Assembly (NCBI GenBank): GCA_016748015.1
Contig: JAAOMT010000057.1
Coordinates: forward strand, 204,763-268,762
DNA from: Geosiphon pyriformis
Lineage: Eukaryota > Glomeromycota > Glomeromycetes > Archaeosporales > Geosiphonaceae
DNA: 64,000 nt
Direction of reading: 5' to 3'
The notes beneath the pieces are model-generated. The model did no database searches. It saw nothing but the letters and a program-made list of their open reading frames with translations, and had not been told where the DNA came from. A program made the translations under genes and the position numbers. How positions within the stretch are numbered: position 1 is the first letter of the stretch; each line of letters starts with the position of its first letter. This document shows, one piece after another, positions 34,091 to 51,360 of the stretch.

Positions 34091-36014
34091 ACAAATATCT
34101 TTAAAAAAATTAGAACTTTATTTATTTTAATATTAATATTATCTTTTAAATTACAAAAACAAGAATATTTTTACCAAAATATTTGTTTATTTATTAAAAA
34201 TAAATTCAAAAATATAAGTATATTAAAAATAAATAAATAAAATAAACAAGATATAATAAGCATTATAAATAAACTATAAGAAAATAATAAAAAATTAATA
34301 GAAAAAAAAATTAAAGAAACAATTAGCAAATAAAAAAAAATCTTAAACAAAAAATCTATTATATTATTAATTAGTTTTTTAATAACAAAAATAAAGTTGG
34401 TTTTTATGCTTCTAAAAAAACATAATAATATAAAAAGTTAAAATAGAAATAAATAAATAAAGATAAATTAAAAATAATAGTAAATTCTAATAAATTCAGA
34501 AAATAAATTAAAATTTATAAAAAAATTTGATTTAATTAAAGAAATAACAAAAAAGTTTATTGATTATTTAAATAATTTAACTTTAAAGTATGTAGAAAGT
34601 TAGTTAAAAATCAATAAATTAAATTTTTAAAAGTTTAAACAAAAGCAAAAATATAAAAAAAGTTAAAAAAAAAACATTAGAATTAAAAAAGAAAACATCT
34701 GAATATATTAAATATTCTTAAATTAACTAAACAATAAAAAAAACAAAGCAAAAAAAAATAACAACTTAGAAAAAACTTTTAAGCAAATAAAATTGTTGAA
34801 AAAAATTATAATATAACAGATTTATTTAGTAAACAAACAATTTTAAAAACTATTATTTTTATTAAAAAAAATGCAAATTTAAACTTTTAATTAATAAAGT
34901 AAAAAGCAAAATTATTTAAATAAAAAAACAACTAAAAAAAAATTTAATGCTTATGTTTTACAAAAAAATAAATAATATAAAATTGAAATATTAAATTAAT
35001 AAAATAAAAAATAAATAAATAATATTATAATTTTTGTTTTTTTAAAAAAAAAATTTAATTGTTAATTACAAAATAATATTTTATAATATAAATAATAATA
35101 ATTATAATAATTTGTTTATATCTGTATTAAATGTAAAAAATCTTTATAATAATATTTTGTTATATTATAATAATTATAAAAAACAAAATAGATTGTTTTT
35201 GTAATTTAAAAAAAAACCAGTTAAAACTTCAACAATAATAAAAATAATAATACAAAATTATATTAGTAAATTAAAGCAGCAGAATAAAAATTTAAAACAA
35301 CAACTAATTAGTATTAAAAAAAACCAATACTTATTTAAAAGTCTTAAAAATATTAAAGAAGTAATTTTTAGTTAATTTTTTTTTGGTAAATTTTATAGAC
35401 AATTTTTTTTTTATTAAATAACTTTTAAGTATTAAAATATTATTTATTTTAAAAATATAAAAAGCAATTTTTTTACTTTTTTTTTTAAAAATACTTCTAA
35501 TAGTATTATAATTCTTGAATCTTATGATAAATCTAATATAAATAAGTTTTATATTAATTATTTTTATATAAAGATAATTTTATATTATTTAAGATAAAAA
35601 GTAAGATATTATAAAACTGAGAATTATAATCACATTACATATAACTAAATTTTGATTTCTGAAATTTTTGGTTTATTTTGTTTAATTTTGTTGTAACATG
35701 GTTAAATATTTTTCGACAAAAATTTTTTAAAAGATTTTATTTTTGTTTTTGTTTTATATTGTTTAAACAAAGTTTTTTGCTTAAAAAAATTTTGGTAACA
35801 AAAACATTGTAATTTTGTTTTCTGTTTTTTAGCTATTATAATGGCTTTAATCTTAACTTTCAAGACTAACTTAACAAAAAGCTAAAAATATAAGTTCTAT
35901 TATATTGTCAAGCTTAAGTTAAATTTCAACTACAAAGATAATTACAATATATTTTATACAGTCTATATTAACTTTTACTAATTACAAAAAATCAGAATAG
36001 TACAAAGTATTTCC
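34091..36014. other. AT-rich stretch up to the gene island, no gene seen
   Basis: Almost pure A/T with long A runs. The base composition changes abruptly near 36000, just before the stop codon of the PIG-O gene. The 3' untranslated region and polyadenylation site of that gene must lie in this AT-rich sequence. Confidence 0.6.
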
Positions 36015-39000
36015 TCATCCAAGCGATACTTTAAAAGTTTCGGAAACTGCGACGAGAACCTTTGCACTCGCATATCCTAAAGCACAAAATATCATCACAA
36101 AATCGATAATAATTAAAGTCAAAGCAGCCAGCATGAATCTAGGAGCAAACACTTTCCACACCATCAAATGTCGTCGAAACCATCCAGCCCAAAAAACAGC
36201 GCTAGTCGTGAGCAAGGTATTATAGAAAATATAGAGAAGACTAACCCGAGCCAAAGAATAGTGTATGGAAACATTGTCTCGAGGCGATGTTTTCCAAAAT
36301 ACAAGTGACGGCAAAGCAGCGGTAAAAAGTATCTGAGATCCAAAAGTATTGATTACAATAAGAAGGGGGGAGATAATGAAACTCGTATCGTTTATACCAA
36401 TAAAGCCAGCTGACCATTGTATTGATTGTAATGTTGCTTGATGTCCAGTAGAAAAAAAATAAAGCGTTGCAAGCAATAGAAAAACGGTTACATCCAGCAA
36501 GTTTTGACCCTCAGTTGATTCATCCTCTTTTCTTTCGCAGTTGATCTTGCTATCCTGCTTCACGGCCGGAATATTTCTATTTAAATCGACAATCTCTAAT
36601 AATACCATTATCTGACAAAGGGCCAAGGATATCATAACTCCGCCAATTGGTTTTTGAGCGAGTGCCACCAATAAATATACCATGGTTACATAAATAAAAT
36701 ATGAAGCCCCAAATGCGTTTTCATAGCCAATTAATGCCATTTTTTGAGAAGTTTCTTGTTTTGATTTGTCTCCCGGGGTATTGCTTGACCTTGGAGTTGG
36801 TTGGTCATCGTTTATCATTTGTATATTAAGGCATAAGGGATTCGACCACCAAACAAAATTACCCACAAATATCGCTATTCCAAATGCCAAACGGATAACA
36901 AAGTTTTTTACCCATTTTCCAAAGCCAGTGAAAGAAGTCGAGCCTTGATCATCACTATTATCCAAAAGCCAGTAGGCAGAGCATAGAATCAAACCAGCTC
37001 GAAGAAATACTTCGACCCATAATGGAGGAAATACGTTGTAACTCCTGCTTATGTTAAGGAAACGCCTTATTAAAAAAGGCATAATAGGTCCGGTGGACAC
37101 CAATATAATTAATGCAGTTGGTGAAGACAAATAGAAGGTTGGATTACAATCCGGCATCTGTTCTTCACGGCAAACAGTAGAATATGCTGCGATCCGGGTC
37201 AAAAATAGAAAGCCTATGGTGAAAAATAATTGCCTTTGGCGTAGTTTTAAATCAAGGATCTTGAACCCTTTCAGAAAGGCGAGAATTCCATACGTCTGCA
37301 AAAAACCCACGGTGATACGATCTTCATAAACAGTATAGCTATTTGAAGCAAAAGATAAAACATGAAGAATTTGGAAAAAAATTGCTAAAAGTGTTTCAAG
37401 GGTGATTAGATGAAATGCCTTTACTGAAAAGAACAAACCCCTTTGGACATAGTGTATAAAGAATCCTGTGATTGATCCACTTGCGGCTCCAAAAATAACT
37501 AAATCTAATGAAGAAATCGAATTCTGGAACAAAGGATAAAGCAAGATATTCAGAATACCTAGCCTTGCAAATAAAACACCAAAAGCACTTCCAGTAAGAA
37601 CATGAGAAAAAACTTCCCGGCTTAAAATGATTAAAGAAGAACTACTTCTTAGTATGTGTAAAATGATGCATAGACAGCTCAATGTTAAAATAAATATTCC
37701 GGCAAACATGAGTGGAAAATCAAACTGTGCCCAAATACGACGACATGTGGCCAAGATGGTCCTTAAAAAGATCATATAGAGCTTGATGGTATCTTTGATA
37801 TCTTCGAGAGATCCATTCGAAGAATTGTTTATCGAGTTATATTGGCTCTCCGCGAGTTGGAATAAATCATGGTAAGTATGCAGAGCCTCCTTAGATAATT
37901 CAGCCCTTGGAAATTGCACAGAATATTCAACCACATATTGGTAAACTTGGTGAGCATTCAGACGAATAGTCTCCAATAAAGTTTTCAATGGATGATTAAA
38001 ATTTTGATTTTTCCCTTCAAAGTTATAGGAGCGTAAGAAAAATTCAGGTATTACTGTTCCAAGGTTATTGAATGGAATTGGCAGACCAAGCAAGAGGGCC
38101 AAAGTAGGGACAATATCGATTTGAGAAATAGATCTCCATTTCCCGTATTTTCCCGTAAAGGATGAGAGATCCTCGGAAAATTTTGTATCAAGATATTGTA
38201 GAATCGGGTTAAGCATGTCCCTCACTTTCAAATCGAAAAACTCTCTTTTACTATACATCAGCAGAGCAGATTCTAATTCATCACGACTGTCTCCACCATG
38301 ATTTCCTTTAGAGTCCATACCATGGTCACCCATTACAAGTAAAAGGGTATCAGCGTCCAAAGAATCTACGACATTGTGAATCATTTGGTTCATTTGTGCC
38401 AGTTTTGCTGCCATGGCTGGATGATCTGGCCCATAACAATGCCCGCAATGATCTACGCCTAGAAAATGCGCGATGAGAACATCCCAATTTTGTTCTCGCA
38501 AAAAAGAATTTTCCCTTGAACCCGGATTTAATAATTGCAAAATCCCGTTATCAACGCTATGAAGATCTTTAACATTAAAAGATGGAAATGCAAAAGTGAA
38601 ATTAGTATCCAATTGTTCCGGAAACAACGAAACCCAGGTGTCATCACCCATGAATGCAATTCGAAAACCGCTATTTGAAAGTTGATATATCAAATTATCT
38701 TCATTAATTGCTGATCCAGCAAAATTGCTTCCTGCATCGATGAAGGTCGGTAGTGTGCCCGTAGTCAGAGCTTTCAAGCGTTGTAACGTGGTAGTAGGGG
38801 CGTCTGCCACAAACTGAAATAATAGTGTATTTCTAGGTTCGTACTGGAGCAACTCATTAATAAAGGGAAATTTGTTCTGATAGTGCACGCCGACAGCCTC
38901 TTTTTCAGGATGGGGTACTGTAAAATCAAATCTTAACGCATCAATCACAATTATAACAGCTTTTTTAAATTGCGAAGGATGCCAACAGCCCGAAAAAGCA

Positions 39001-39185
39001 GGCCATGCTTCTTTCGTTACCACCGCTGTCATTCCTTTAGGTTTTACGGAACAAACACTTCGATTACTTAACACCAAACGCGTGAGTAAAAAGCCACGGG
39101 TAAAAAGATAAAGACCACCCAGGTGCAAAAAAAATAACCAAGATAGGAACATGATGAAAAACCGGTGGTTCTTCTGGAACGCCAT
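36015..39185 (-). CDS. GPI13: GPI ethanolamine phosphate transferase 3 (PIG-O / Gpi13 family)
   Basis: A 1056-residue open frame with no intron, close to the usual family length of about 1000-1100. After an N-terminal membrane anchor (residues about 9-30) comes an alkaline-phosphatase-superfamily domain. VIIVIDALRFDF (about 94) holds the metal-binding Asp; TTTLQRLKALTTGTLPTFID (about 151) the nucleophile Thr region; FMGDDTW, HFLGVDHCGH (about 241) and MGDHGMDSKGNHGGD (about 285) are further metal ligands. The C-terminal half has about a dozen membrane segments. The enzyme adds phosphoethanolamine to the third mannose of the GPI precursor in the ER, the group later linked to proteins. The start is the first ATG of the frame. 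The gene is divergent from INO80 (about 400 bp between starts). Lack of introns is odd next to genes with 3 to 26 exons. CpG is normal here. Confidence 0.95.
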   Translation of the reverse strand: MAFQKNHRFFIMFLSWLFFLHLGGLYLFTRGFLLTRLVLSNRSVCSVKPKGMTAVVTKEAWPAFSGCWHPSQFKKAVIIVIDALRFDFTVPHPEKEAVGVHYQNKFPFINELLQYEPRNTLLFQFVADAPTTTLQRLKALTTGTLPTFIDAGSNFAGSAINEDNLIYQLSNSGFRIAFMGDDTWVSLFPEQLDTNFTFAFPSFNVKDLHSVDNGILQLLNPGSRENSFLREQNWDVLIAHFLGVDHCGHCYGPDHPAMAAKLAQMNQMIHNVVDSLDADTLLLVMGDHGMDSKGNHGGDSRDELESALLMYSKREFFDLKVRDMLNPILQYLDTKFSEDLSSFTGKYGKWRSISQIDIVPTLALLLGLPIPFNNLGTVIPEFFLRSYNFEGKNQNFNHPLKTLLETIRLNAHQVYQYVVEYSVQFPRAELSKEALHTYHDLFQLAESQYNSINNSSNGSLEDIKDTIKLYMIFLRTILATCRRIWAQFDFPLMFAGIFILTLSCLCIILHILRSSSSLIILSREVFSHVLTGSAFGVLFARLGILNILLYPLFQNSISSLDLVIFGAASGSITGFFIHYVQRGLFFSVKAFHLITLETLLAIFFQILHVLSFASNSYTVYEDRITVGFLQTYGILAFLKGFKILDLKLRQRQLFFTIGFLFLTRIAAYSTVCREEQMPDCNPTFYLSSPTALIILVSTGPIMPFLIRRFLNISRSYNVFPPLWVEVFLRAGLILCSAYWLLDNSDDQGSTSFTGFGKWVKNFVIRLAFGIAIFVGNFVWWSNPLCLNIQMINDDQPTPRSSNTPGDKSKQETSQKMALIGYENAFGASYFIYVTMVYLLVALAQKPIGGVMISLALCQIMVLLEIVDLNRNIPAVKQDSKINCERKEDESTEGQNLLDVTVFLLLATLYFFSTGHQATLQSIQWSAGFIGINDTSFIISPLLIVINTFGSQILFTAALPSLVFWKTSPRDNVSIHYSLARVSLLYIFYNTLLTTSAVFWAGWFRRHLMVWKVFAPRFMLAALTLIIIDFVMIFCALGYASAKVLVAVSETFKVSLG

Positions 39186-39591
39186 TTTTTAAGCACTAAA
39201 AAGTTGGAGACTGCCAACTAAAAAGATGACTATTCAAATATCATGTTAATCTTCCCAAATCAGCCTTAGTCAAATGCACCTCGATCTCCTCAGTCTTATC
39301 TGTAAAAATTCTGAAGATGTAAGTAAACTCTGGTTTTTTGCGCAACCACCAACAAAATCAACACAGACCACCGTCATCAACATTTTGCATTTATGCAAGA
39401 GGGAAACTAAATTAACTAATGGATGATAAAAAGGGAAGCGACAACACGATTAGCGAACTGAATTTCTTTGGTCTCTTTTCTTGATTCCTGGCAGTCAGTT
39501 CTGCGATTTTGTACCATATTTAAACGGGCCTTAGTTGCAAAGAATATTTGCGGCTTGTTGCAATTCCAATTTCAGCGCCGCCGTAACAATA
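39186..39591. promoter_or_regulatory. Divergent intergenic region between PIG-O and INO80
   Basis: About 400 bases separate the two start codons, so both promoters lie here. No TATA box or known operator stands out. The last 55 bases before the INO80 ATG are open in the INO80 frame but contain no upstream ATG in that frame. Confidence 0.6.
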
Positions 39592-46799
<7,208 letters not shown>

Positions 46800-47199
46800 A
46801 AATTTTGTTTTAGGAAAGTCTACAAACTTTACATTTTGGAGTTTTCAGCTAATTAATCCTTGTCTTCTAGTACAAAAATTCAAAATAGAGCTGTTTAGAT
46901 GATATAAGATTTTGTGTACAAGGTTAATCCAAAATAGTACATTAGTCGGCAACATTAAAGCGTAGAATTTGGTATAATAGGACAACTAAACCGAAAAAGA
47001 TTTCCCAACATCTACAGTTTTAAAATAATGACTCCTAGCTAATTTTGATTCAAGCAATTCAGAAATCAAGTTGAGATTCCCAGATTTCCAGGTTGGATAA
47101 ATCTTTCATAAATGATTTCTTCCCTTACATATAGATATCAGAATGTAATTCTTGAACACCATTCCCTCTTAAAGTATGAGAAAATTTTATATTATTTGC
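46800..47199. other. Convergent 3' intergenic region INO80 / mL60
   Basis: 400 bases between the stop codons of two genes that point at each other. It holds their 3' untranslated regions. No further gene is seen. Confidence 0.6.
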
Positions 47200-48099
47200 T
47201 CAAAATCCCTTGGGTGTTTGACGCATAGTGACTTTAGTGAAATGGCGAACTTTGTGAAATGATTTGCGATAATTTTTGTGGGTCCTGCTAAAAACAGTGT
47301 ACTTGTCCCTGGGGGACATTTCCGATTCTCTGGGAGTTTGTTGTTTTACCACCTCCTGTGATATGTTCAAAGCAGAGAATCACCGATTTTTACGAATGTG
47401 TGGTTTATTTTGGTGTTACGATAAATCAATTTTATTCATCAAAAATGAAAGTTGTCCATTGTAATTAAGAATATTTAGAATTGAGAATCAAAGCGAAGAA
47501 TTTCAAAAACGCCTTTACTCTTACCAAAGCCTTCAACTTAACACCAGATGCGGTCAATGCATCCAACACTTTATCGACAGCTTTTAAACGTTTACGCACA
47601 TTTGCTTTCCGCGTTTGGCTCATTCGCCATGGATTTTTCCTGATGAGGTAAGAGATAGGATCAGGGTGAGATAACAAGGTGCAGGGGTCAATATGTAAGA
47701 TAATGAACGTCGAAAAGATACAGGATGAAAGCAATCAATGAAGGAAATAGAAAATTTTGATTTGGAATTCGGTTAAGGGGACGTGAGACAACAATCAATC
47801 AAGAAAATTAAGCAAACACGTAAAAAAAGCCCATATCTTTCCTCTGGATCTGTATAACAATTGATTATATCTAGATACCCCTAATCATCTTCAATTTTGC
47901 TTTTCAAACCTCGATACACCTAGAAAAAAGTACGTTGTAAAACATAACTCAGATAATTATTGTATCGACAAGAAATATAGTGGTATATCTTCTCTCAGCT
48001 CCCTTTGTTTCTGGCTTTTATACTGATACATTTTTATTCGAATACCCACCATAATAAACCACCAAAAGCAACAGCTGTGGTCTTGAACGCGCCAAACAT
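47200..48099 (-). CDS. MRPL31: Mitochondrial large-subunit ribosomal protein mL60 (MRPL31 family), 3 exons
   Basis: Exons on the - strand: 48050-48099 (MFGAFKTTAVAFGGLLW), 47525-47639 (KNPWRMSQTRKANVRKRLK, ... SGVKLKAL) and 47200-47355 (EVVKQQTPRESEMSPRDKYT, VFSRTHKNYRKSFHKVRHFT ... GF, stop). They join in phase to 106 residues, the usual size of the fungal protein. The family pattern GGLLW-K-x-PWRMS, RKANxRKRLK, VKxKALE and the final DKYTVFS...YRK.hHKVp.fT is complete. It is a fungal-type component of the mitochondrial 54S subunit, and a basic N-terminus suits mitochondrial import. Intron 1 is long (410 bases) compared with others here; intron 2 is 169 bases. Exon 1 and the last exon are too short to show up as long open frames. 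Divergent from eL41. Confidence 0.88.
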
Positions 48100-48461
48100 T
48101 TTTTATCTATAGAGATCATTAAAAAATCCACCATTTCACTTAGGCAAGAATCTTCAATGATCACATGAAGATTCAGAAAAATTTTGTCCAAGTATAAAAT
48201 TGCAAAGGGTGGGGAAAGTTAACCTCTATTCCCGTCTATAATCTTTTCTTGCTAGGTAAGTTTGCTCCATTTTCTTCTATCTATCCTTGAGAATAGAATA
48301 TCCATCCATCTCTTATTATTTCCTGCCTTCATCATTTACATATTATATTCCTTACTGACTTACAGCGAAATATTTTTTTAATAAACATCATTATACAAAT
48401 TTTTTTCGTCTTTAATGTTAACTCAATTTACATCTCGTATATTGGCAATCAGTAAAGAAAA
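48100..48461. promoter_or_regulatory. Divergent promoter region mL60 / eL41, with probable 5' UTR intron of eL41
   Basis: 362 bases separate the start codons of a mitochondrial and a cytosolic ribosomal protein gene. On the + strand a good donor, ctag|gtaagt (48256), and an acceptor after ttactgacttacag (48365) frame a likely intron in the 5' untranslated region of eL41. ttactgac resembles a branch site. Leader introns are common in ribosomal protein genes. This part is inference. Confidence 0.5.
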
Positions 48462-48622
48462 ATGAGAGACAAGTGGAAAAAGAAAAGAACTAGACGCCTT
48501 AAACGAAAGAGAAGAAAGATGCGCGCTCGCTCTAAGGTGATTTTTTTTGAATATTATGAAAGCTAAGGGCACTTCCAGTTCGCTTTCTTTTTTCTAACCC
48601 TGTTTTTAACCCATGTTAGTAA
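48462..48622 (+). CDS. RPL41: 60S ribosomal protein eL41 (RPL41), 25 residues
   Basis: Exon 1 (48462-48536) codes for [19 protein letters not shown] followed by MRARSK, the complete eL41 sequence apart from a few conservative changes (family: [20 protein letters not shown]...). The stop codon is supplied by exon 2: donor aag|gtgatt at 48537 and acceptor atgttag|taa at 48619, giving TAA at 48620-48622. Without splicing the frame would continue GDFF-like for about ten codons to a TAA, so the splice is inferred from the family's fixed C-terminus. eL41 is the smallest ribosomal protein. It is a single basic helix bridging the two subunits. Confidence 0.93.
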
Positions 48623-49123
48623 ACTTTGACGGTCGAGATATAACAAGGAAAAAGCGCTCTCGGCCGAAATTAGAGTACTAAAAGAAATCTGACGTTTGTA
48701 AGCGCCCAACTATGCCAAAAAGAGGCTTACAATTGCTATACAAGATGATTTGCAGGTTTTCTCAGTCCGAGTTGGCCATATCATGCTTCGGTGATGAATG
48801 TAAAAATCGATTGGAGTTTCTGAAAAAAGATCGAAAATAAAATCAATATCTTAATGGGTTCTAGCATTAGAATTTCATCTATTACCGATAATAATTGTGG
48901 TTTCAATTGACTGAATTGGTTCCCGAGACATCTTTTCACATACCTGATACCTAAACCTTGTAATAAAAATGATTTAACGCCTGAGACGAACAATTGCCAC
49001 TATGCAAGATGCTAAGATTGATTCGCATCACAATTTAACTCCTCAGACTTAAATTAAAAGTCTTCAATTTTTGAGGGATTCAAATTCTGACAGCTACCAT
49101 AGCTCCTTACTCCTTTATTATTA
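48623..49123. other. Convergent intergenic region eL41 / hypothetical protein
   Basis: 500 bases with the 3' ends of both neighbours. A 70-codon open stretch on the - strand (48781-48993) has no recognisable features or splice context, and I do not call it a gene. Confidence 0.5.
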
Positions 49124-51229
49124 CTAGATGGATTTCCCGTTAGCATTTGAGTTTTTCTTCAAAAACTGCTTTTGAGGGTGTAACCCTTCGATCATTGCTT
49201 CTAAGAAAAGTCGCTTTTTAGATAAAGAATAAGAATTATTTTGCCCGAGTAACATGTTTACCGAATGTATAATATCAGGATTGATATCGATAGAATTGGA
49301 TTCTACTGCTTTTTGAGCAACAACAGGAAGAGTAAAGTAATGCTCATACGCTCCCCCTATACGCTCCCCAGTAAATAAATTAAAATTATCTAACGGTTCC
49401 CAATTCTGATCAAATTTCTGCCAATTAATATCTTTTCTCACAAAATTAATAGGTCTTAACAACTTGGTCTCCCTTCGGCTCGCGAACTTATTTCGATTCC
49501 AGTTTGTGGAATCACTGCGATCTGCCAGGGCGTTCCTACCTACATTCCTATAATCTCGATTCCGGGTTGTGACATTACTTTGATCTCCTGGGGCATTCCT
49601 GCCTGTATAACTTCCTGAATAGTCTTTTTGATTACTGGGTTGTACAGGTGGTGGATTTCTCTCTAATTGCGCTTTTTGTGGTTTCTTTTCATGAAGGCTC
49701 ATTACTTGCAAAACACAATCAAACATATCATCATTCAACAAAGATAGGAGCTTTTCCTTGCTCTCAATTTTATCCAATTTCCATTTCGATGCGGAGTTAT
49801 CAGCAGATGTTTTTGTAGTCTTCGCATCCAAAGAAATTTTTGAGAACTGTTTGGGCGCTTTATTCTCGTTAAATTTAAATGAAGTTTCTTGATCCACAAT
49901 AATCTTTGTTTCGTCAGGAATTTTAATCAAATTCCCTTTTAATGGCATTGTTGCAATATTCTCGGATATTTTTGGAGCTTTTTGATCTAAATTGATCTTT
50001 GTTTGACCGGGAATTTCGATTTTAATCAATTTCCATGGCAATTGTGTAGTACGTTCTGATTCTTTTGGAGTTTTCGGCCTCCTATTCTCTAGTAATATAT
50101 CTCCGTTGATTGAAATCGAATTAGGGTCAAATTTAGGTTCTTGATCCAACTCTAAAATAGGGGTTAACAGTTGGCTTATGTTTAAACGTGAGTCTATTTG
50201 TGAAGGGGATGGAGATTGTTTTTTTTCTATCTCTGGGGAGAATGAGTTTGAAGCAGAATGGTTAGGTGAATCATGCAAGGCCTCTGAATTATTAATTGAA
50301 TCATCTATGTTCCATTTTTCAATAGGACCCGAACTTTTTCGCATATGTGGTGCAAAATCGTTTATGGTAGAATCGTGAATTGGCAATTGGGGCACGTCAA
50401 TAAATTCTAAATCAGAAAATTGACCATCCACGTTGAGTTTTTCCAAGTGTCCTTGTTCAGATTGATTTGGAATGCGGATAGCCTGAGAGGCTATTATGTG
50501 ATCAGTGGGGATTAACACTTCTTTATTCAGAGAGACAGTGGCTGGCCATTTATGTTGGATAACCTCTTCTCCCAATTCAAATAGTTCATCAAGTTGGATT
50601 CTCGTTCGAATTTGAGAAGCATAGGCTTCAATTCCAGATATTGGCCGTGAATAAATACTCCCAGATGCTTTATTAGGATTTTGTAGATAAGTCTCTAATG
50701 GGGAATCATATTGTTTTTCGGGTAATGCATCTCTAGCTGAAATTTGAGAAACTGAGAGTAAGTACTTGGGTGTTCCTTCTGGCATATCGCTCACAATCTT
50801 TAATTTTTTAAAAGATTTTTGCTTCTGAATCTTGGTTAAATTATCTTTTAGCTCTGATTCGCTAAAGGAAATCGGGATTTTCGATGGGTGTAAATCATCA
50901 CAGGGTGTCAATACTTCAAGTTTTATGGCTGTTTTTTTCTCAAGAGCATCAGCAAATCGTACGTCTTGAGTATCCTTCCTTCCTATTATTTCGCTTAGTG
51001 GTGTTTTGGGCTCTGACTCAGTAGAAACAAACGGGGTGTTTCGACTTTCATTTTGCTCCCTATTGACTTCAAAATTTTTGCCAGTTAGGGTTATTTGAGG
51101 CAAATTTCCCCGACCACGGCCTCGGCCAACAGAGAGGGAAGTAAAAAAGTGTCCTTGTTGGTTAGGAATCTTTGGAAAAAGTAAATCTTGTAGAGGCCCA
51201 TGTCGACAACATTTAAGTGGTTTAACCAT
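49124..51229 (-). CDS. Unrecognised 701-residue protein with RG-rich N-terminus
   Basis: One open frame, no intron needed. Residues about 34-41 are VGRGRGRG, an RNA-binding or methylation-type RG tract. Residues 45-560 are Ser/Pro/Lys/Glu-rich and probably disordered, with two imperfect repeats of the type PWKLIKIEIPGQTKINLDQ / LKGNLIKIPDETKIIVDQE (about 390-440). Near 545-590 two related Arg/Asn/Asp-rich units lie in tandem (GRNAPGDQSNVTTRNRDYRN, GRNALADRSDSTNWNRNKF). The last 100 residues look folded: INWQKFDQNWEPLDNFNLFT, GERIGGAYEHYFTLPVVAQ, VNMLLGQNN. No family recognised; the layout would fit an RNA-associated scaffold, but that is a guess. Start: the first ATG, 131 bases after the stop of the STIMATE gene transcribed in the same direction. 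Confidence 0.7.
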   Translation of the reverse strand: MVKPLKCCRHGPLQDLLFPKIPNQQGHFFTSLSVGRGRGRGNLPQITLTGKNFEVNREQNESRNTPFVSTESEPKTPLSEIIGRKDTQDVRFADALEKKTAIKLEVLTPCDDLHPSKIPISFSESELKDNLTKIQKQKSFKKLKIVSDMPEGTPKYLLSVSQISARDALPEKQYDSPLETYLQNPNKASGSIYSRPISGIEAYASQIRTRIQLDELFELGEEVIQHKWPATVSLNKEVLIPTDHIIASQAIRIPNQSEQGHLEKLNVDGQFSDLEFIDVPQLPIHDSTINDFAPHMRKSSGPIEKWNIDDSINNSEALHDSPNHSASNSFSPEIEKKQSPSPSQIDSRLNISQLLTPILELDQEPKFDPNSISINGDILLENRRPKTPKESERTTQLPWKLIKIEIPGQTKINLDQKAPKISENIATMPLKGNLIKIPDETKIIVDQETSFKFNENKAPKQFSKISLDAKTTKTSADNSASKWKLDKIESKEKLLSLLNDDMFDCVLQVMSLHEKKPQKAQLERNPPPVQPSNQKDYSGSYTGRNAPGDQSNVTTRNRDYRNVGRNALADRSDSTNWNRNKFASRRETKLLRPINFVRKDINWQKFDQNWEPLDNFNLFTGERIGGAYEHYFTLPVVAQKAVESNSIDINPDIIHSVNMLLGQNNSYSLSKKRLFLEAMIEGLHPQKQFLKKNSNANGKSI

Positions 51230-51360
51230 TAATCAGAAATAAAAATCAAATTTCCAAATCTTGGAAAAAAAATGGAGTTCAAGAAATTCAAAATAATATG
51301 ATTGGAGCGGGCGCATCAATGTGATGGGAATAATTTATTTTTTTAACCACATTATTTCTC

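Noticed and set aside
48781-48993. 70-codon open frame on the - strand between eL41 and the 701-residue protein
   Set aside because: No domain, no family pattern, no splice context; in a region that serves as 3' flank for both neighbours.
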